Below, in pieces: positions 43,327-52,631 of a DNA stretch of 64,000 nt. The notes below the pieces were generated by a model. That model was not told where the DNA came from, did no database searches, and saw only the letters and a program-made list of their open reading frames with translations. Positions within the stretch are counted from its first letter, which is position 1, and the number at the start of each line of letters is the position of its first letter. The stretch lies in contig JABABD010000022.1 in assembly GCA_014238425.1 (NCBI GenBank), forward strand, positions 62,001 to 126,000, in the 5' to 3' direction. A program made the position numbers and the translations under genes. This stretch comes from Flavobacteriaceae bacterium. GTDB taxonomy: Bacteria > Bacteroidota > Bacteroidia > Flavobacteriales > Flavobacteriaceae.

Positions 43327-44681
43327 TATCCTATCTCTTTAAGCATTAAGTCTAATCCTTCTCTTATAATTTTTTGATGTGGTTGCTTTGATACACAAAC
43401 AAATTCGGTCAAAGCAAAATCTTCTGGAGCTACCTCATACATACCTAGTGCTTCCATTTCATCGAGATCTTTATACATACATGCTTTTAATATTTGCATT
43501 GGATAAATATCTAATGGGAAAACTTCTTCGTAAGTTCCAGTCGTTACAAACGCACGATGCTCACCATTGGTATTGGTATTCAGGTCGAATTTTTTCTTTG
43601 GGAACAACCATGAGAACGTTAAGGCTCTTGATGTTGAAATTTTATTAAAGATAGGCTTGTTCCATCCAAATAATTCATAGTCATTGCCCTCAGGAATTAC
43701 CGTAACTATATTACTATAGTAATCTAAAAACCCATCAGGTTGTATTTGCTTTCCAGAAAGCACATTACCAGAAATCACACGGATATTATCATTCTTGTCA
43801 ACACCCTTATCATATATTATCGTCGCAATTTCGCTTCCGATTTTGGTTTTGAAATATCTCGGATTCTTCACAGCTGATCCAACAAACGCCACAATACGTT
43901 CTGCATTGAATTTTCCTGTCAGTAATAACTCCCCAATGATTACTAAATCTTGAGGTGCAACAGTCCAAACGATTTCTCCTTTATTTATTGGGTCAATTTT
44001 ATTGATTTGTGTTCCGACATTTCCTGAAGGATGTGGTCCAGAAACTTTATGTAATGTAATACCTGACAAACTTGCCATAGGCGAATTAGAATTCTTGCCT
44101 ACAGATACATGTACTTTCCCTTCAGTTAGTTTTCCTAAAGCAGTCACTGCAGCTTGCAATTCCTTTTCTTTTCCTTGAAGTGTAAAATCGTAATCAGCTG
44201 CTAATGGTGAACTCGCATAGCCAGATATGAATATAGCCTTTGGGTTCTTGTTAGGGTTAGCCATAACATCATAAGGCCTTTGCTTTATGAAAGGCCAGCA
44301 ACCTGTCGCCAATAAATGTGATTTTACTTGGTCTGCGCTAGCTGAATCTAATTTTAACTCGCCATGCTCAACATAAGATTGAGATTTGTCAGCTTGAATT
44401 TTCACAGCTAATATTCGGCGTTTCTCCCCTCTTACTATATCAGTAATCTCACCAGCAACAGGTGAAGCAAACTTTATGTTTTCATTAGATTTATCGAAAA
44501 AAACAGAATCTCCTGCTTTTACTTTATCTCCAACTTTTACTGATAATTTAGGAATGACACTATGAAAGTCTTCGGGTCTTAAGGTATAAACATTGCTTAT
44601 TATTGCATTGTCAAGGGCTTTTTCAGCCTCACCTTTTAAATTAATATCCAGACCTTTTTTAATTCGGATGTCGTTTGACAT
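43326..44681 (-). CDS. nqrA: Na+-translocating NADH:quinone reductase subunit A
   Basis: I set the start at the ATG at 44681 (MSNDIRIKKGLDINLKGEAE), since this is how family members begin; an in-frame ATG at 44717 adds 12 residues without homology. The resulting 451 residues match NqrA, the cytoplasmic subunit with quinone-binding and RnfC-like parts: GDKVKAGDSVFFDK, VRGEKRRILAVKIQ, LLATGCWPFIKQRPYD and LTEFVCVSKQPHQKIIREGLDLM. It is the first gene of a six-gene operon. The 160 bases upstream hold its promoter, which I could not assign to a clear box. Confidence 0.96.
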   Translation of the reverse strand: MSNDIRIKKGLDINLKGEAEKALDNAIISNVYTLRPEDFHSVIPKLSVKVGDKVKAGDSVFFDKSNENIKFASPVAGEITDIVRGEKRRILAVKIQADKSQSYVEHGELKLDSASADQVKSHLLATGCWPFIKQRPYDVMANPNKNPKAIFISGYASSPLAADYDFTLQGKEKELQAAVTALGKLTEGKVHVSVGKNSNSPMASLSGITLHKVSGPHPSGNVGTQINKIDPINKGEIVWTVAPQDLVIIGELLLTGKFNAERIVAFVGSAVKNPRYFKTKIGSEIATIIYDKGVDKNDNIRVISGNVLSGKQIQPDGFLDYYSNIVTVIPEGNDYELFGWNKPIFNKISTSRALTFSWLFPKKKFDLNTNTNGEHRAFVTTGTYEEVFPLDIYPMQILKACMYKDLDEMEALGMYEVAPEDFALTEFVCVSKQPHQKIIREGLDLMLKEIG

Positions 44682-44844
44682 ATTTTTTTGAAATTTGTTG
44701 TCTAAAAATCCGTGCAAATTTACAAATTAATCACAGAGATTTCATAATAATGCACAATAAATTTCCTATATAAACCGCTTGAATAGGCCATTCATAAATT
44801 TAGGTACGGATTTTGTTTATCTTTAATCGCAAAAAATCGTTTAA

Positions 44845-46098
44845 ATGCATAGAAACCTTAAACATTTTCTTTTACTAGTACTCATATGTTTCAATTTACA
44901 AGGCCAAGTTGAGAACGAAACATCTCCCCCAGATTATATTAAATCAATAACAATTAAGGGGCGCACTCAAGAAAGTCAATTACCTATTATAAAATTAGGT
45001 GAAGGCATCCTTCTTGAATTTGACGCTCTTAATGGAGATGAAGATGATTTTTATTATAAAATTGAACATTTTAATTTTGATTGGTCTCCTTCCGATTTGG
45101 CAAGACCTGAATATCTTGAGGGTTTTAACAACCAAAGAATACAAGATTACGAAAACTCACTGAATAGCTATCAAATTTACTCTCATTACAAACTTAGAGT
45201 TCCAAACAATCAAACCAAACGGCTATTGAAAACAGGTAACTATATGATCAAGATCTATAATGATGATGACGAATTGTTGTTTTCAAGAAAGTTTATGGTA
45301 TATCAAGAAAATGCTAATGTTGGAGTTGCTATAAAGCGTTCACGCGACGTCAGATATATTAATGAAAAACAATCTGTAGATATTAGTATTACAGCAACGA
45401 ATTATAATTTCAATAACCCAAAAGAAACAATTAAAACATTAATCATACAGAACAATAATCTTAATACTGCGATTACAGATTTAAAACCTATGTATACCAT
45501 TGGCAATGAACTTATCTATAAATATGACACTGAATCGAGTTTTTGGGGCGGCAATGAATATTTGTTTATAGACACTAAAGATCCTAGAGTGGCTAATGCT
45601 GCAACTCGATTTATCGATCTTAAAGATTTATATCACAACTATCTTTTTACTGATATCATTAGAGCCGAAAGACCTTATACTTACAATCCAGACATCAATG
45701 GCAATTTTGTCATTACTGCTATTGACGCTGATGATGTATACATAGAAGCAGATTATATTTGGGTACATTTTTATTTAGCGCATCCTGAATTCTTGGAGAA
45801 TAAAAGCATTCATGTATATGGTAATTTTAATAATTATGTTATTGATGATTCCACAAAAATGTCTTTTAATGAAGAACGCGGTGTGTATGAGTCACAGATT
45901 CTCCTAAAACAAGGATTCTATAATTATAAGTATGTTGTTGTTAATGACAAGGGAGCATTAGATGAAGGTGCTATTAGTGGAAATTTTGACCAAACAGAAA
46001 ACAATTATAAAGTTTTGGTCTATTACAGAGACCTAGGCGCTAGATATGACCAAATTATTGGTGTTGGCGAAGGCAATTCTGTTAAAATTTCCAACTAA
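44845..46098 (+). CDS. DUF5103 exported protein
   Basis: A 417-residue protein with a signal peptide (residues 1-20, ending NLQGQ). It matches the Bacteroidetes family DUF5103: two beta-sandwich domains, with IKSITIKGRTQESQLPIIKLGEGILLEFDAL and YYKIEHFNFDWSPSDLARPEYLEGF in the N-terminal part and SIHVYGNFNNYVIDDSTKMSFNEERGVYES in the C-terminal part, an E-set/carbohydrate-binding-like fold. There is no catalytic motif. It is divergent from nqrA and has no close operon partner. It probably acts in the periplasm or at the cell surface. Confidence 0.87.
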   Translation: MHRNLKHFLLLVLICFNLQGQVENETSPPDYIKSITIKGRTQESQLPIIKLGEGILLEFDALNGDEDDFYYKIEHFNFDWSPSDLARPEYLEGFNNQRIQDYENSLNSYQIYSHYKLRVPNNQTKRLLKTGNYMIKIYNDDDELLFSRKFMVYQENANVGVAIKRSRDVRYINEKQSVDISITATNYNFNNPKETIKTLIIQNNNLNTAITDLKPMYTIGNELIYKYDTESSFWGGNEYLFIDTKDPRVANAATRFIDLKDLYHNYLFTDIIRAERPYTYNPDINGNFVITAIDADDVYIEADYIWVHFYLAHPEFLENKSIHVYGNFNNYVIDDSTKMSFNEERGVYESQILLKQGFYNYKYVVVNDKGALDEGAISGNFDQTENNYKVLVYYRDLGARYDQIIGVGEGNSVKISN

Positions 46099-46206
46099 TA
46101 AGGTGTAAAAGTGTCCATTTTAACGAAGATGTCATCAAATTGACGTAGTATTACTATTATTTATTATTTTAGCGTATCCTAAAAATTGAGCTAAAGCTCT
46201 GACTAT

Positions 46207-46593
46207 ATGGTACAACAAGTAACTCGAGGCATAAAAATTTCTGTAGAAACTACTTTTGAAGGTACGTTTTACAGAAACTACAAAGTACAGTTTGCCTTTG
46301 GTTATAAAATAACTATTGAAAACCAGAGCAAAGACTCTGTTCAATTAAACTCTCGTCATTGGAAAATCTATGATGCTTTGAATAAAGTAGAAATAGTTGA
46401 CGGCGAAGGTGTTATTGGCAAAAAGCCAATGCTAAAACCAGGAGAATCTCACACCTATAATTCTGGATGCCTGTTAACATCACCTTTTGGTGCTATGGAA
46501 GGTCATTATAACATGGTTAATTTTACAACTTCTGGAAAATTTAAAGTTGGCATTCCAACGTTTAAATTGAACGCTCCCTTTGCATTGAATTAA
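46207..46593 (+). CDS. apaG: ApaG-domain protein
   Basis: A 128-residue single-domain ApaG protein with a beta-sandwich fold: VTRGIKISVETTF, FGYKITIENQSKDSVQLNSRHWKIYDA, GVIGKKPMLKPGESHTYNSGCLLTSPFGAMEGHYNM. These are the standard strands. ApaG affects Co2+ and Mg2+ homeostasis and diadenosine tetraphosphate levels in enteric bacteria; the molecular role is unclear. Its last 32 bases overlap the convergent gene at 46562. Confidence 0.95.
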   Translation: MVQQVTRGIKISVETTFEGTFYRNYKVQFAFGYKITIENQSKDSVQLNSRHWKIYDALNKVEIVDGEGVIGKKPMLKPGESHTYNSGCLLTSPFGAMEGHYNMVNFTTSGKFKVGIPTFKLNAPFALN

Positions 46594-47587
46594 GACACTT
46601 CTCTATATCAAACCTGTAAATTGTCTTGTTTTGCTTTATGTGAAAGTACGCACAATTAGAATATTGAACAAACTCGAAAGGTTCATGATAATTAAAAGAG
46701 GTGTCATCAATTGAAAAGATGGCATCAACATCTACATTTCCATAAGGAGAGATACGCCTAAAACGATAATTCTCCCTAGATTCGTTTTTATGTAACTCAA
46801 ACCATGCACCAGCTGCTATTCCGGATAACCATTGTGCATTTTCATGCAAATGATTTACTTCCTTAGGTTCTAAAGTACCTACAAAATTAGGGTTATGGCC
46901 TTTTAATCTATCCAAAAAACAACGTATGTTCTCTTTTCCTACGGTTGATGTAAAGATACTAATGTCTCCTTTTTCCGAAACCTCATACGTTTCAGACTTA
47001 GTATTTGCGATAAGTACATTACCAACAGTACTGGGTGTAAACCCCTTTGATTTAATGAGTTTTCTCTTGATTCTAGCATTTGTCACAGAGGCTATCAAAC
47101 TATCAGTAACAAAACGCGCACAATTAGACGCATCTTTTATAAAAGCAGCATATCTAATGAATTCCAACTTTTGCATTCTAGTTATATACGAACGTGCTTT
47201 ATCATAATCAATAGCATCACACACTGAAGCTACCATTTTACCATCACCATGTGTTAATTTAGGGTGCGTTGCCAAAAATTCGAGTATCTCATTAAGATTC
47301 TTAATCTCTCCATCTTCTATAATGGCTTTGAGTGGAAACTCTAATTCGCCATCTGTAGTGCTTCCACGAACACGACCGTTAGGTTCAGGTGTGATATATC
47401 GACCAAAATCATGATATTCTAAGATACCTGTTTGCTTATTAATGAGAATCAAAGCTGCATGGCCTGCTCTTACATAATTCTTCTTGCCAACACCAAGATA
47501 CCTAAGATAAGAAGAATACCATTCGTCAGCAATCATAACAATGGTATCAGGGTAAGCCAATGTGAGGATGATTCCAGAATTATTCAT
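46562..47587 (-). CDS. DUF6695 protein, possible permuted papain-like cysteine hydrolase
   Basis: A 341-residue protein without a signal peptide that I place in the flavobacterial family DUF6695. A strand RAGHAALILINKQTGILEYHDFGR (His43) precedes a helix start SNCARFVTDSLI (Cys156). A His first and a Cys later, in GHAAL and NCxxF contexts, is the pattern of circularly permuted NlpC/P60 or LRAT-like hydrolases. An amide or thioester hydrolase is therefore possible. The gene overlaps the NRDE gene upstream by eight bases, so the two are coupled. Confidence 0.75.
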   Translation of the reverse strand: MNNSGIILTLAYPDTIVMIADEWYSSYLRYLGVGKKNYVRAGHAALILINKQTGILEYHDFGRYITPEPNGRVRGSTTDGELEFPLKAIIEDGEIKNLNEILEFLATHPKLTHGDGKMVASVCDAIDYDKARSYITRMQKLEFIRYAAFIKDASNCARFVTDSLIASVTNARIKRKLIKSKGFTPSTVGNVLIANTKSETYEVSEKGDISIFTSTVGKENIRCFLDRLKGHNPNFVGTLEPKEVNHLHENAQWLSGIAAGAWFELHKNESRENYRFRRISPYGNVDVDAIFSIDDTSFNYHEPFEFVQYSNCAYFHIKQNKTIYRFDIEKCLNSMQRERSI

Positions 47588-48305
47588 TAATTATCTCTGA
47601 CGTTTCAAAATAGACTTCAGTTAATTTATCATTTTTGAGATCATGGTACATCATAGACACTGTATCATTCGATTTTTCAATTTGAGTTCGACTGGTCGTC
47701 TTAACAAATCCGCGATCCATTACCACACCAAAGTTTATATTATCTTTTCCAGCAGTTTCATGAAACTCCAGAACCGATTCAGCTGACATCTCATTAGTAT
47801 CTATATATTCAGAAAACCATTGTTGTCTTTCAGATTTCATATCTTCAGTATACAAGGTTGATGATGACCAAAGTTTTGGCGCTATTGGCAATTCTAAAAA
47901 ATGTTTGCTTAGACCATCCCAAACCAACTCATAAAGTTTAAGTTCTGCATTCCAATCAACTACCACTATAGTAAAAGGTTCAATATCATGAAAATCATAA
48001 TTCTCAATAGCCGTTACTACATCATCACATGACAATAGGGTTTTAACCACAACACCTCTACTCATTCTGTAGACAGATTGTTTTTCATGGCCTGTAAATC
48101 CTCCATTTAATATACATATTACTCGCTGTTTATCACTCATGCCAATCCAAGTGCCTCCAGCTAAAACATCTTTAGGGAATAGCATTTGACTATCATTGAT
48201 ATGGTAAAAATCTGGAGAGGTGGTTTCTCTATTTGGCGCTTCATCTCTATTAGAAGTCAATACAAATTGAGAATTTTTGAAAGGAATAAAAGTTACTGTA
48301 CACAT
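47580..48305 (-). CDS. NRDE family protein (TANGO2-like)
   Basis: A 241-residue protein beginning MCTVTF, with SNRDEAPNRETTSP at residues 18-31, the motif that names the family. LAGGTWIGMSDKQRVICILNGG follows. The fold is thought to be that of Ntn hydrolases, with Cys2 exposed as N-terminal nucleophile after Met removal. Human TANGO2 is a relative of unsettled function. It is cotranscribed with the DUF6695 gene, overlapping by eight bases. Confidence 0.92.
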   Translation of the reverse strand: MCTVTFIPFKNSQFVLTSNRDEAPNRETTSPDFYHINDSQMLFPKDVLAGGTWIGMSDKQRVICILNGGFTGHEKQSVYRMSRGVVVKTLLSCDDVVTAIENYDFHDIEPFTIVVVDWNAELKLYELVWDGLSKHFLELPIAPKLWSSSTLYTEDMKSERQQWFSEYIDTNEMSAESVLEFHETAGKDNINFGVVMDRGFVKTTSRTQIEKSNDTVSMMYHDLKNDKLTEVYFETSEIINE

Positions 48306-48396
48306 AGATTCAAATGGTCTCTAAAACCGCTAGCAACTTACAAAAAATAAATGATTTTCAGTACCATTTGAAATCAACCATCAATTTTATTTTACG

Positions 48397-48404
48397 TAAT
48401 TTTG
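48397..48404 (+). promoter_or_regulatory. -7 promoter box for pruA
   Basis: TAATTTTG matches TAnnTTTG and ends 36 bases before the ATG at 48441. No TTG is at the right distance upstream. Confidence 0.5.
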
Positions 48405-48440
48405 CAGCGAATTTTTAACCACAAATAACCACATTTCATA

Positions 48441-50066
48441 ATGGGAAAAGGATTTTTCAACGTACCAATCGCAATTAACGAACCTGTAAAATCGTATGCA
48501 CCTGGAAGCCCAGAGCGTAAAGCTGTTCTCGAGACATATAAAAAAATGTACCAGAGCAAGATTGAGGTTCCTTTATATATTAATGGAAAAGATGTAAAAA
48601 CAGGTAATACAAAGCCTATGTCTCCTCCACATGACCATAAGCATCTTGTTGGGAAATATCATTTAGCTGAGAAAAAGCATGTCAAAGACGCTATTAAAAC
48701 AGCACTTAAAGCTCGTGAGACTTGGGCTGAAATGCCATGGGAACAGAGAGCAGGAATTTTTCTTAAAGCCGCTGAATTGATTGCTGGACCATACAGAGCA
48801 AAAATCAATGCGGCAACTATGATTGCGCAATCTAAAACTGTACACCAGGCAGAAATTGATGCTGCTTGCGAGTTGATTGATTTCTTGAGATTTAACGTGC
48901 AGTTCATGACCGATATTTATCATGAACAACCTGAAAGCACATCAGATGCATGGAATAGATTAGAATACAGACCACTTGAAGGATTTACTTATGCAGTAAC
49001 ACCATTCAATTTCACAGCCATTGCAGGAAACCTTCCATCGTGTATGGCTATGATGGGCAACGTAGTGATTTGGAAACCTAGTGATAGCCAGATATTCTCA
49101 GCCAAAGTCATTATGGACGTCTTTAAAGAAGCAGGCGTACCTGCAGGGGTTATTAACGTGGTGTTTGGAGATCCAGTAATGATTACTGATACCGTTATGG
49201 ACAGTCCGGATTTCTCAGGATTGCATTTTACTGGCTCTACATTTATTTTTAAAGAACTGTGGAAAAAAATTGGTAACAACATTCACAACTATAAGACATA
49301 TCCAAGAATTGTTGGCGAAACAGGCGGAAAGGATTTTATAGTAGCACATCATACAGCAAATGCAAAACAAGTGGCAACTGCTATCTCTCGTGGGGCTTTC
49401 GAATTTCAAGGTCAGAAATGTAGTGCCGCATCTAGAGCATATATACCAAAAAGCCTTTGGAGTGATGTCAAAAAGTATGTCATTGCAGATGTGAAGTCAT
49501 TCAAACAAGGATCTCCTGAAGATCTTGGGAATTTTGTCACTGCTGTGATTCATGAAGGCTCTTTTGACAAGCTTGCAAAATTTATAGATCAAGCAAAGAA
49601 AGATAAAGATGCTGAAATAATAGTTGGTGGTAATCATGATAAGAAGAAAGGCTATTTTATTGAACCAACCGTCATTGTTGCCAGTGACCCAAAGTACACC
49701 ACTATGTGCACAGAACTTTTTGGCCCTGTAATTACTATTTATGTGTATGATGACAAAGACTATTCTAAAACCCTAAAATTAGTAGACAAAACGAGTGAAT
49801 ATGCCCTTACCGGTGCTATTTTGGCAACAGATAGGTATGCTATTCAAGAAGCTACTAACACGCTTCAAAATGCTGCTGGAAATTTCTATATCAACGATAA
49901 GCCAACGGGTGCTGTTGTAGGACAGCAACCATTTGGTGGTGCAAGATCCTCAGGAACAAACGACAAAGCAGGAAGTGCCTTGAATTTGTTACGTTGGGTA
50001 TCTCCAAGAATGATCAAGGAAACCTTTGTAACACCAGAAGATTATCGTTATCCATTTTTAGATTAA
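48441..50066 (+). CDS. pruA: L-glutamate gamma-semialdehyde dehydrogenase
   Basis: A 541-residue aldehyde dehydrogenase that oxidises glutamate semialdehyde (from proline or ornithine) to glutamate with NAD+. AVTPFNFTAIAGNLPSCMAMMGN is the NAD-site segment, VGETGGKDF holds the general base Glu, and FQGQKCSAASRAYIP holds the catalytic Cys. FEFQGQKCSA is a known signature of the P5CDH group. There is no PutA-type proline dehydrogenase domain. It stands alone with its own promoter and terminator. Confidence 0.96.
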   Translation: MGKGFFNVPIAINEPVKSYAPGSPERKAVLETYKKMYQSKIEVPLYINGKDVKTGNTKPMSPPHDHKHLVGKYHLAEKKHVKDAIKTALKARETWAEMPWEQRAGIFLKAAELIAGPYRAKINAATMIAQSKTVHQAEIDAACELIDFLRFNVQFMTDIYHEQPESTSDAWNRLEYRPLEGFTYAVTPFNFTAIAGNLPSCMAMMGNVVIWKPSDSQIFSAKVIMDVFKEAGVPAGVINVVFGDPVMITDTVMDSPDFSGLHFTGSTFIFKELWKKIGNNIHNYKTYPRIVGETGGKDFIVAHHTANAKQVATAISRGAFEFQGQKCSAASRAYIPKSLWSDVKKYVIADVKSFKQGSPEDLGNFVTAVIHEGSFDKLAKFIDQAKKDKDAEIIVGGNHDKKKGYFIEPTVIVASDPKYTTMCTELFGPVITIYVYDDKDYSKTLKLVDKTSEYALTGAILATDRYAIQEATNTLQNAAGNFYINDKPTGAVVGQQPFGGARSSGTNDKAGSALNLLRWVSPRMIKETFVTPEDYRYPFLD

Positions 50067-50090
50067 CGAATTGAAATACTTTTCATACAG

Positions 50091-50127
50091 AAAACCCTCT
50101 TGAGAATTCCTTTTGAGGGTTTTTTTT
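50091..50127 (+). terminator. Terminator of pruA
   Basis: AAAACCCTC (50091-50099) pairs with 50115-50123; the strand then continues with T. It begins 24 bases after the stop. Confidence 0.85.
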
Positions 50128-50213
50128 GCATTTTATCTTAAAACACTGCACAACAAGCAAATGAGTTTCGAGAATTTGTATCTTTAAGTACCAACCAAAA
50201 ACTCTCATTCAGT

Positions 50214-51842
50214 ATGAAACCAAATTACTTTCTATTCGCATTACTATGTCCTTTTCTATTAATGGCTCAACCTGGAAGTGGAAGTGCGATCATACCTATA
50301 AATTCTACCATTACTTATCAAGGGTTTGATGAAGCTGCCGCTCATATTGGTACAGCAGAATATAAAATATACTATGACAATATTGATGGTGTGCTCGATA
50401 AACCCATCTTTTTTGTGGATGGTTTTGACCCTAATGACTCGAGAACCATCCCACTAATGTACAGCTTACTGAATTTCGGTATGTCTGGAGAAAATCTTGG
50501 TGACCTTGTGAGAGACGAAGGCTATGACCTCGTTGTCCTAAACTTCCCAACTTATACACGAACAGCAGATGGCGCCACTATAAGCGGAGGCGCAGACTAT
50601 ATACAACGTAACGCTTTTATTTTAGTTGAATTGCTTAATACAATTAATGGTATGAAAACAGGCACCGAAGAAAATGTCGTCATTGGCCCAAGTATGGGTG
50701 GCTTGGTATCTCGTTATGCTTTAAAATACATGGAAGACAATACCTTAGATCATGAAACGCGCCTTTATATCTCTTTTGACTCGCCACATAGAGGTGCCAA
50801 TGTGCCTATGAGCATACAATATTTATTCAATTATATGGTGAATGGCGCACCAGGTATAACTGATTTAGCACCCTTAGTTAATGGTCTGCTAGGTAGTGCT
50901 GCTGCCAAACAAATGCTCATAGATCATTATTTAGGACATGTTGATGGGAGTGGCGTGGAACAAACAGGTTCAAATTTACCCGTTGGTGCTCCTAATTTCA
51001 GAGATGCGTTCCAAACTGAACTAGATGGTATGGGTTTCCCACAGAACACGCGTAATATTGCAGTGTCTAATGGCAGTAGTCAGGGTACGCTTACTGGTAG
51101 TATTGGCTTGGAATTATTGAATCATTTATTCATGACCAGTTCTAACACTAGAGCGACCATAACCCTTAATTTTGCTCCAGCAGAAAACACCAATGCTCAA
51201 GTCACTAATTTCGTAGGTGAAATATTTGTTGGAATCTGGATTCCTGCAGCTACGTTCTCGGCTTCATCACAATCGCCAACTACTGTTGATGGTTTAGATA
51301 GTGCGCCAGGTGGTCAGTTTGATTTGCATTCTTTTGATGACGGGAGTTCTACATTGATCACGGAATTTGTAAACAATCTGACATCACAATATTTTAATTT
51401 CATCCCAACCATAAGCGGACTGGCCATTACAGAAACAGATGATTGGTATGACTTACCAAATGTAACGTCGAGGTTCAACACACCCTTTGATGCAACATAT
51501 ATTCCTAGTACCAACGAACCACATGTAGAACTGAATACTGCCAATGTAGCCTTCGCATTGGATGAGATCATCAACCCTGTGTTATCCAATGATACGTATG
51601 AAACAGATGTTTTTAGAATTGCTAAAAACCCAATTGATGATGAATTGGTAATTCTTAGTACTAGAATTTTTAACGATGCTCAATTGACCATTAGCGATAT
51701 TACTGGTAAAATAGTTTTCGACCAAGTTAGCTCGTTGAATAATCGAACATCAATTCCACTAAGCTTAACTTCTGGTTTGTATATATTAGACATTCAAACC
51801 TTAAATAATTATGGGCTTAAGACCAAAATACTTATCAAATAA
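50214..51842 (+). CDS. Secreted lipase-like protein with type IX sorting tail
   Basis: A 542-residue protein with a signal peptide (ending LLMAQ). An alpha/beta hydrolase region follows: FVDGFDPNDSRTIPLMYSL, then the nucleophile elbow GPSMGGLVSRYALK, then FDSPHRGANVP, typical of lipases and PGAP1-like esterases. The last 75 residues (RIAKNPIDDELVILS, LTISDITGKIV, PLSLTSGLYILDIQT, KTKILIK) form a type A T9SS sorting domain, so it leaves the cell by the type IX system, of which PorT is encoded at 59432. The substrate is not known. Confidence 0.85.
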   Translation: MKPNYFLFALLCPFLLMAQPGSGSAIIPINSTITYQGFDEAAAHIGTAEYKIYYDNIDGVLDKPIFFVDGFDPNDSRTIPLMYSLLNFGMSGENLGDLVRDEGYDLVVLNFPTYTRTADGATISGGADYIQRNAFILVELLNTINGMKTGTEENVVIGPSMGGLVSRYALKYMEDNTLDHETRLYISFDSPHRGANVPMSIQYLFNYMVNGAPGITDLAPLVNGLLGSAAAKQMLIDHYLGHVDGSGVEQTGSNLPVGAPNFRDAFQTELDGMGFPQNTRNIAVSNGSSQGTLTGSIGLELLNHLFMTSSNTRATITLNFAPAENTNAQVTNFVGEIFVGIWIPAATFSASSQSPTTVDGLDSAPGGQFDLHSFDDGSSTLITEFVNNLTSQYFNFIPTISGLAITETDDWYDLPNVTSRFNTPFDATYIPSTNEPHVELNTANVAFALDEIINPVLSNDTYETDVFRIAKNPIDDELVILSTRIFNDAQLTISDITGKIVFDQVSSLNNRTSIPLSLTSGLYILDIQTLNNYGLKTKILIK

Positions 51843-51855
51843 ACAAAATGGTGTT

Positions 51856-52485
51856 TCACCCTTTATATTTCAACGGTAAATGCACTACTTTTTTGGTGTC
51901 GTAAAAACCTTCGGTATAATAATCGGTTAGATTGTAAATTGTAGCTTTTGGGAAATCTTGTAGTTCTTCAGACAAGTCACCTCCTTTTAAGTACAAAATG
52001 CCATTTTTAAGTTCATGATTGCTTTTCTTAGCAATCTTACCTTTCACCCATCTTACAAATGTAGGCATGGCAGCCACAGCACGACTTACGATAAAATCAT
52101 ATTGTGCATGCACATCTTCCACACGTCCGTGAGTAGTTGTTACATTGGTGAGCTGTAAGCCTTCCACCACTTCATCAACCACTTTTATCTTTTTCGCTAT
52201 GCTATCGACTAAATGAAACTGACATTCCGGAAACAAGATTGCTAATGGTATTCCAGGAAATCCTCCTCCAGTACCTACATCCATGATATTGGTACCATCC
52301 TTAAACTCCATCACTTTAGCAATCGCTAAAGAATGTAACACATGGCGTAAGTATAACTCGTCAATATCTTTTCTGGACACTACATTAATTTTTAGGTTCC
52401 AATCCTTATACAGCGCTTCAAGTACCTTGAATTGCTCTCGTTGAACATCGGAAAGTTCAATAAAATACTTTAGTATTAACTCCAT
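51856..52485 (-). CDS. rsmG: 16S rRNA (guanine527-N7)-methyltransferase
   Basis: A 209-residue SAM-dependent methyltransferase that modifies G527 in the 530 loop of 16S rRNA. NVVSRKDIDELYLRHVLHSLAIAKVM, NIMDVGTGGGFPGIPLAILFPE (motif I) and FIVSRAVAAMPTFVRWV are diagnostic. Length is normal. It is convergent with the lipase-like gene (14-base gap) and divergent from the desaturase gene. Confidence 0.97.
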   Translation of the reverse strand: MELILKYFIELSDVQREQFKVLEALYKDWNLKINVVSRKDIDELYLRHVLHSLAIAKVMEFKDGTNIMDVGTGGGFPGIPLAILFPECQFHLVDSIAKKIKVVDEVVEGLQLTNVTTTHGRVEDVHAQYDFIVSRAVAAMPTFVRWVKGKIAKKSNHELKNGILYLKGGDLSEELQDFPKATIYNLTDYYTEGFYDTKKVVHLPLKYKG

Positions 52486-52503
52486 GGTCTGTTACATTTG
52501 AAG

Positions 52504-52511
52504 CAAAAATA
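52504..52511 (-). promoter_or_regulatory. -7 promoter box for rsmG
   Basis: Minus-strand TATTTTTG matches TAnnTTTG and ends 18 bases before the rsmG start. Confidence 0.5.
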
Positions 52512-52542
52512 GACATTTTTTCTACCTATTTTTATGATTTTA

Positions 52543-52576
52543 TTGGCCTCATGTGCAGTTTAATTATTTATCTTTG
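52543..52576 (+). promoter_or_regulatory. Promoter for the desaturase-aminotransferase unit
   Basis: TTG (52543-52545), 23 bases, TATCTTTG (52569-52576), within the spacing range reported for Flavobacterium. The box ends 55 bases before the ATG. Confidence 0.55.
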
Positions 52577-52631
52577 CCGCCGAACAAGTAAATACGTATT
52601 TATACGTTATTAAGGCTTAAACAAGCTAGCT

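Noticed and set aside
51843-51855. GGTG-TTT-CACC mini hairpin between the lipase-like gene and rsmG
   Set aside because: A four-base stem without a proper T tract is too weak to call a terminator.
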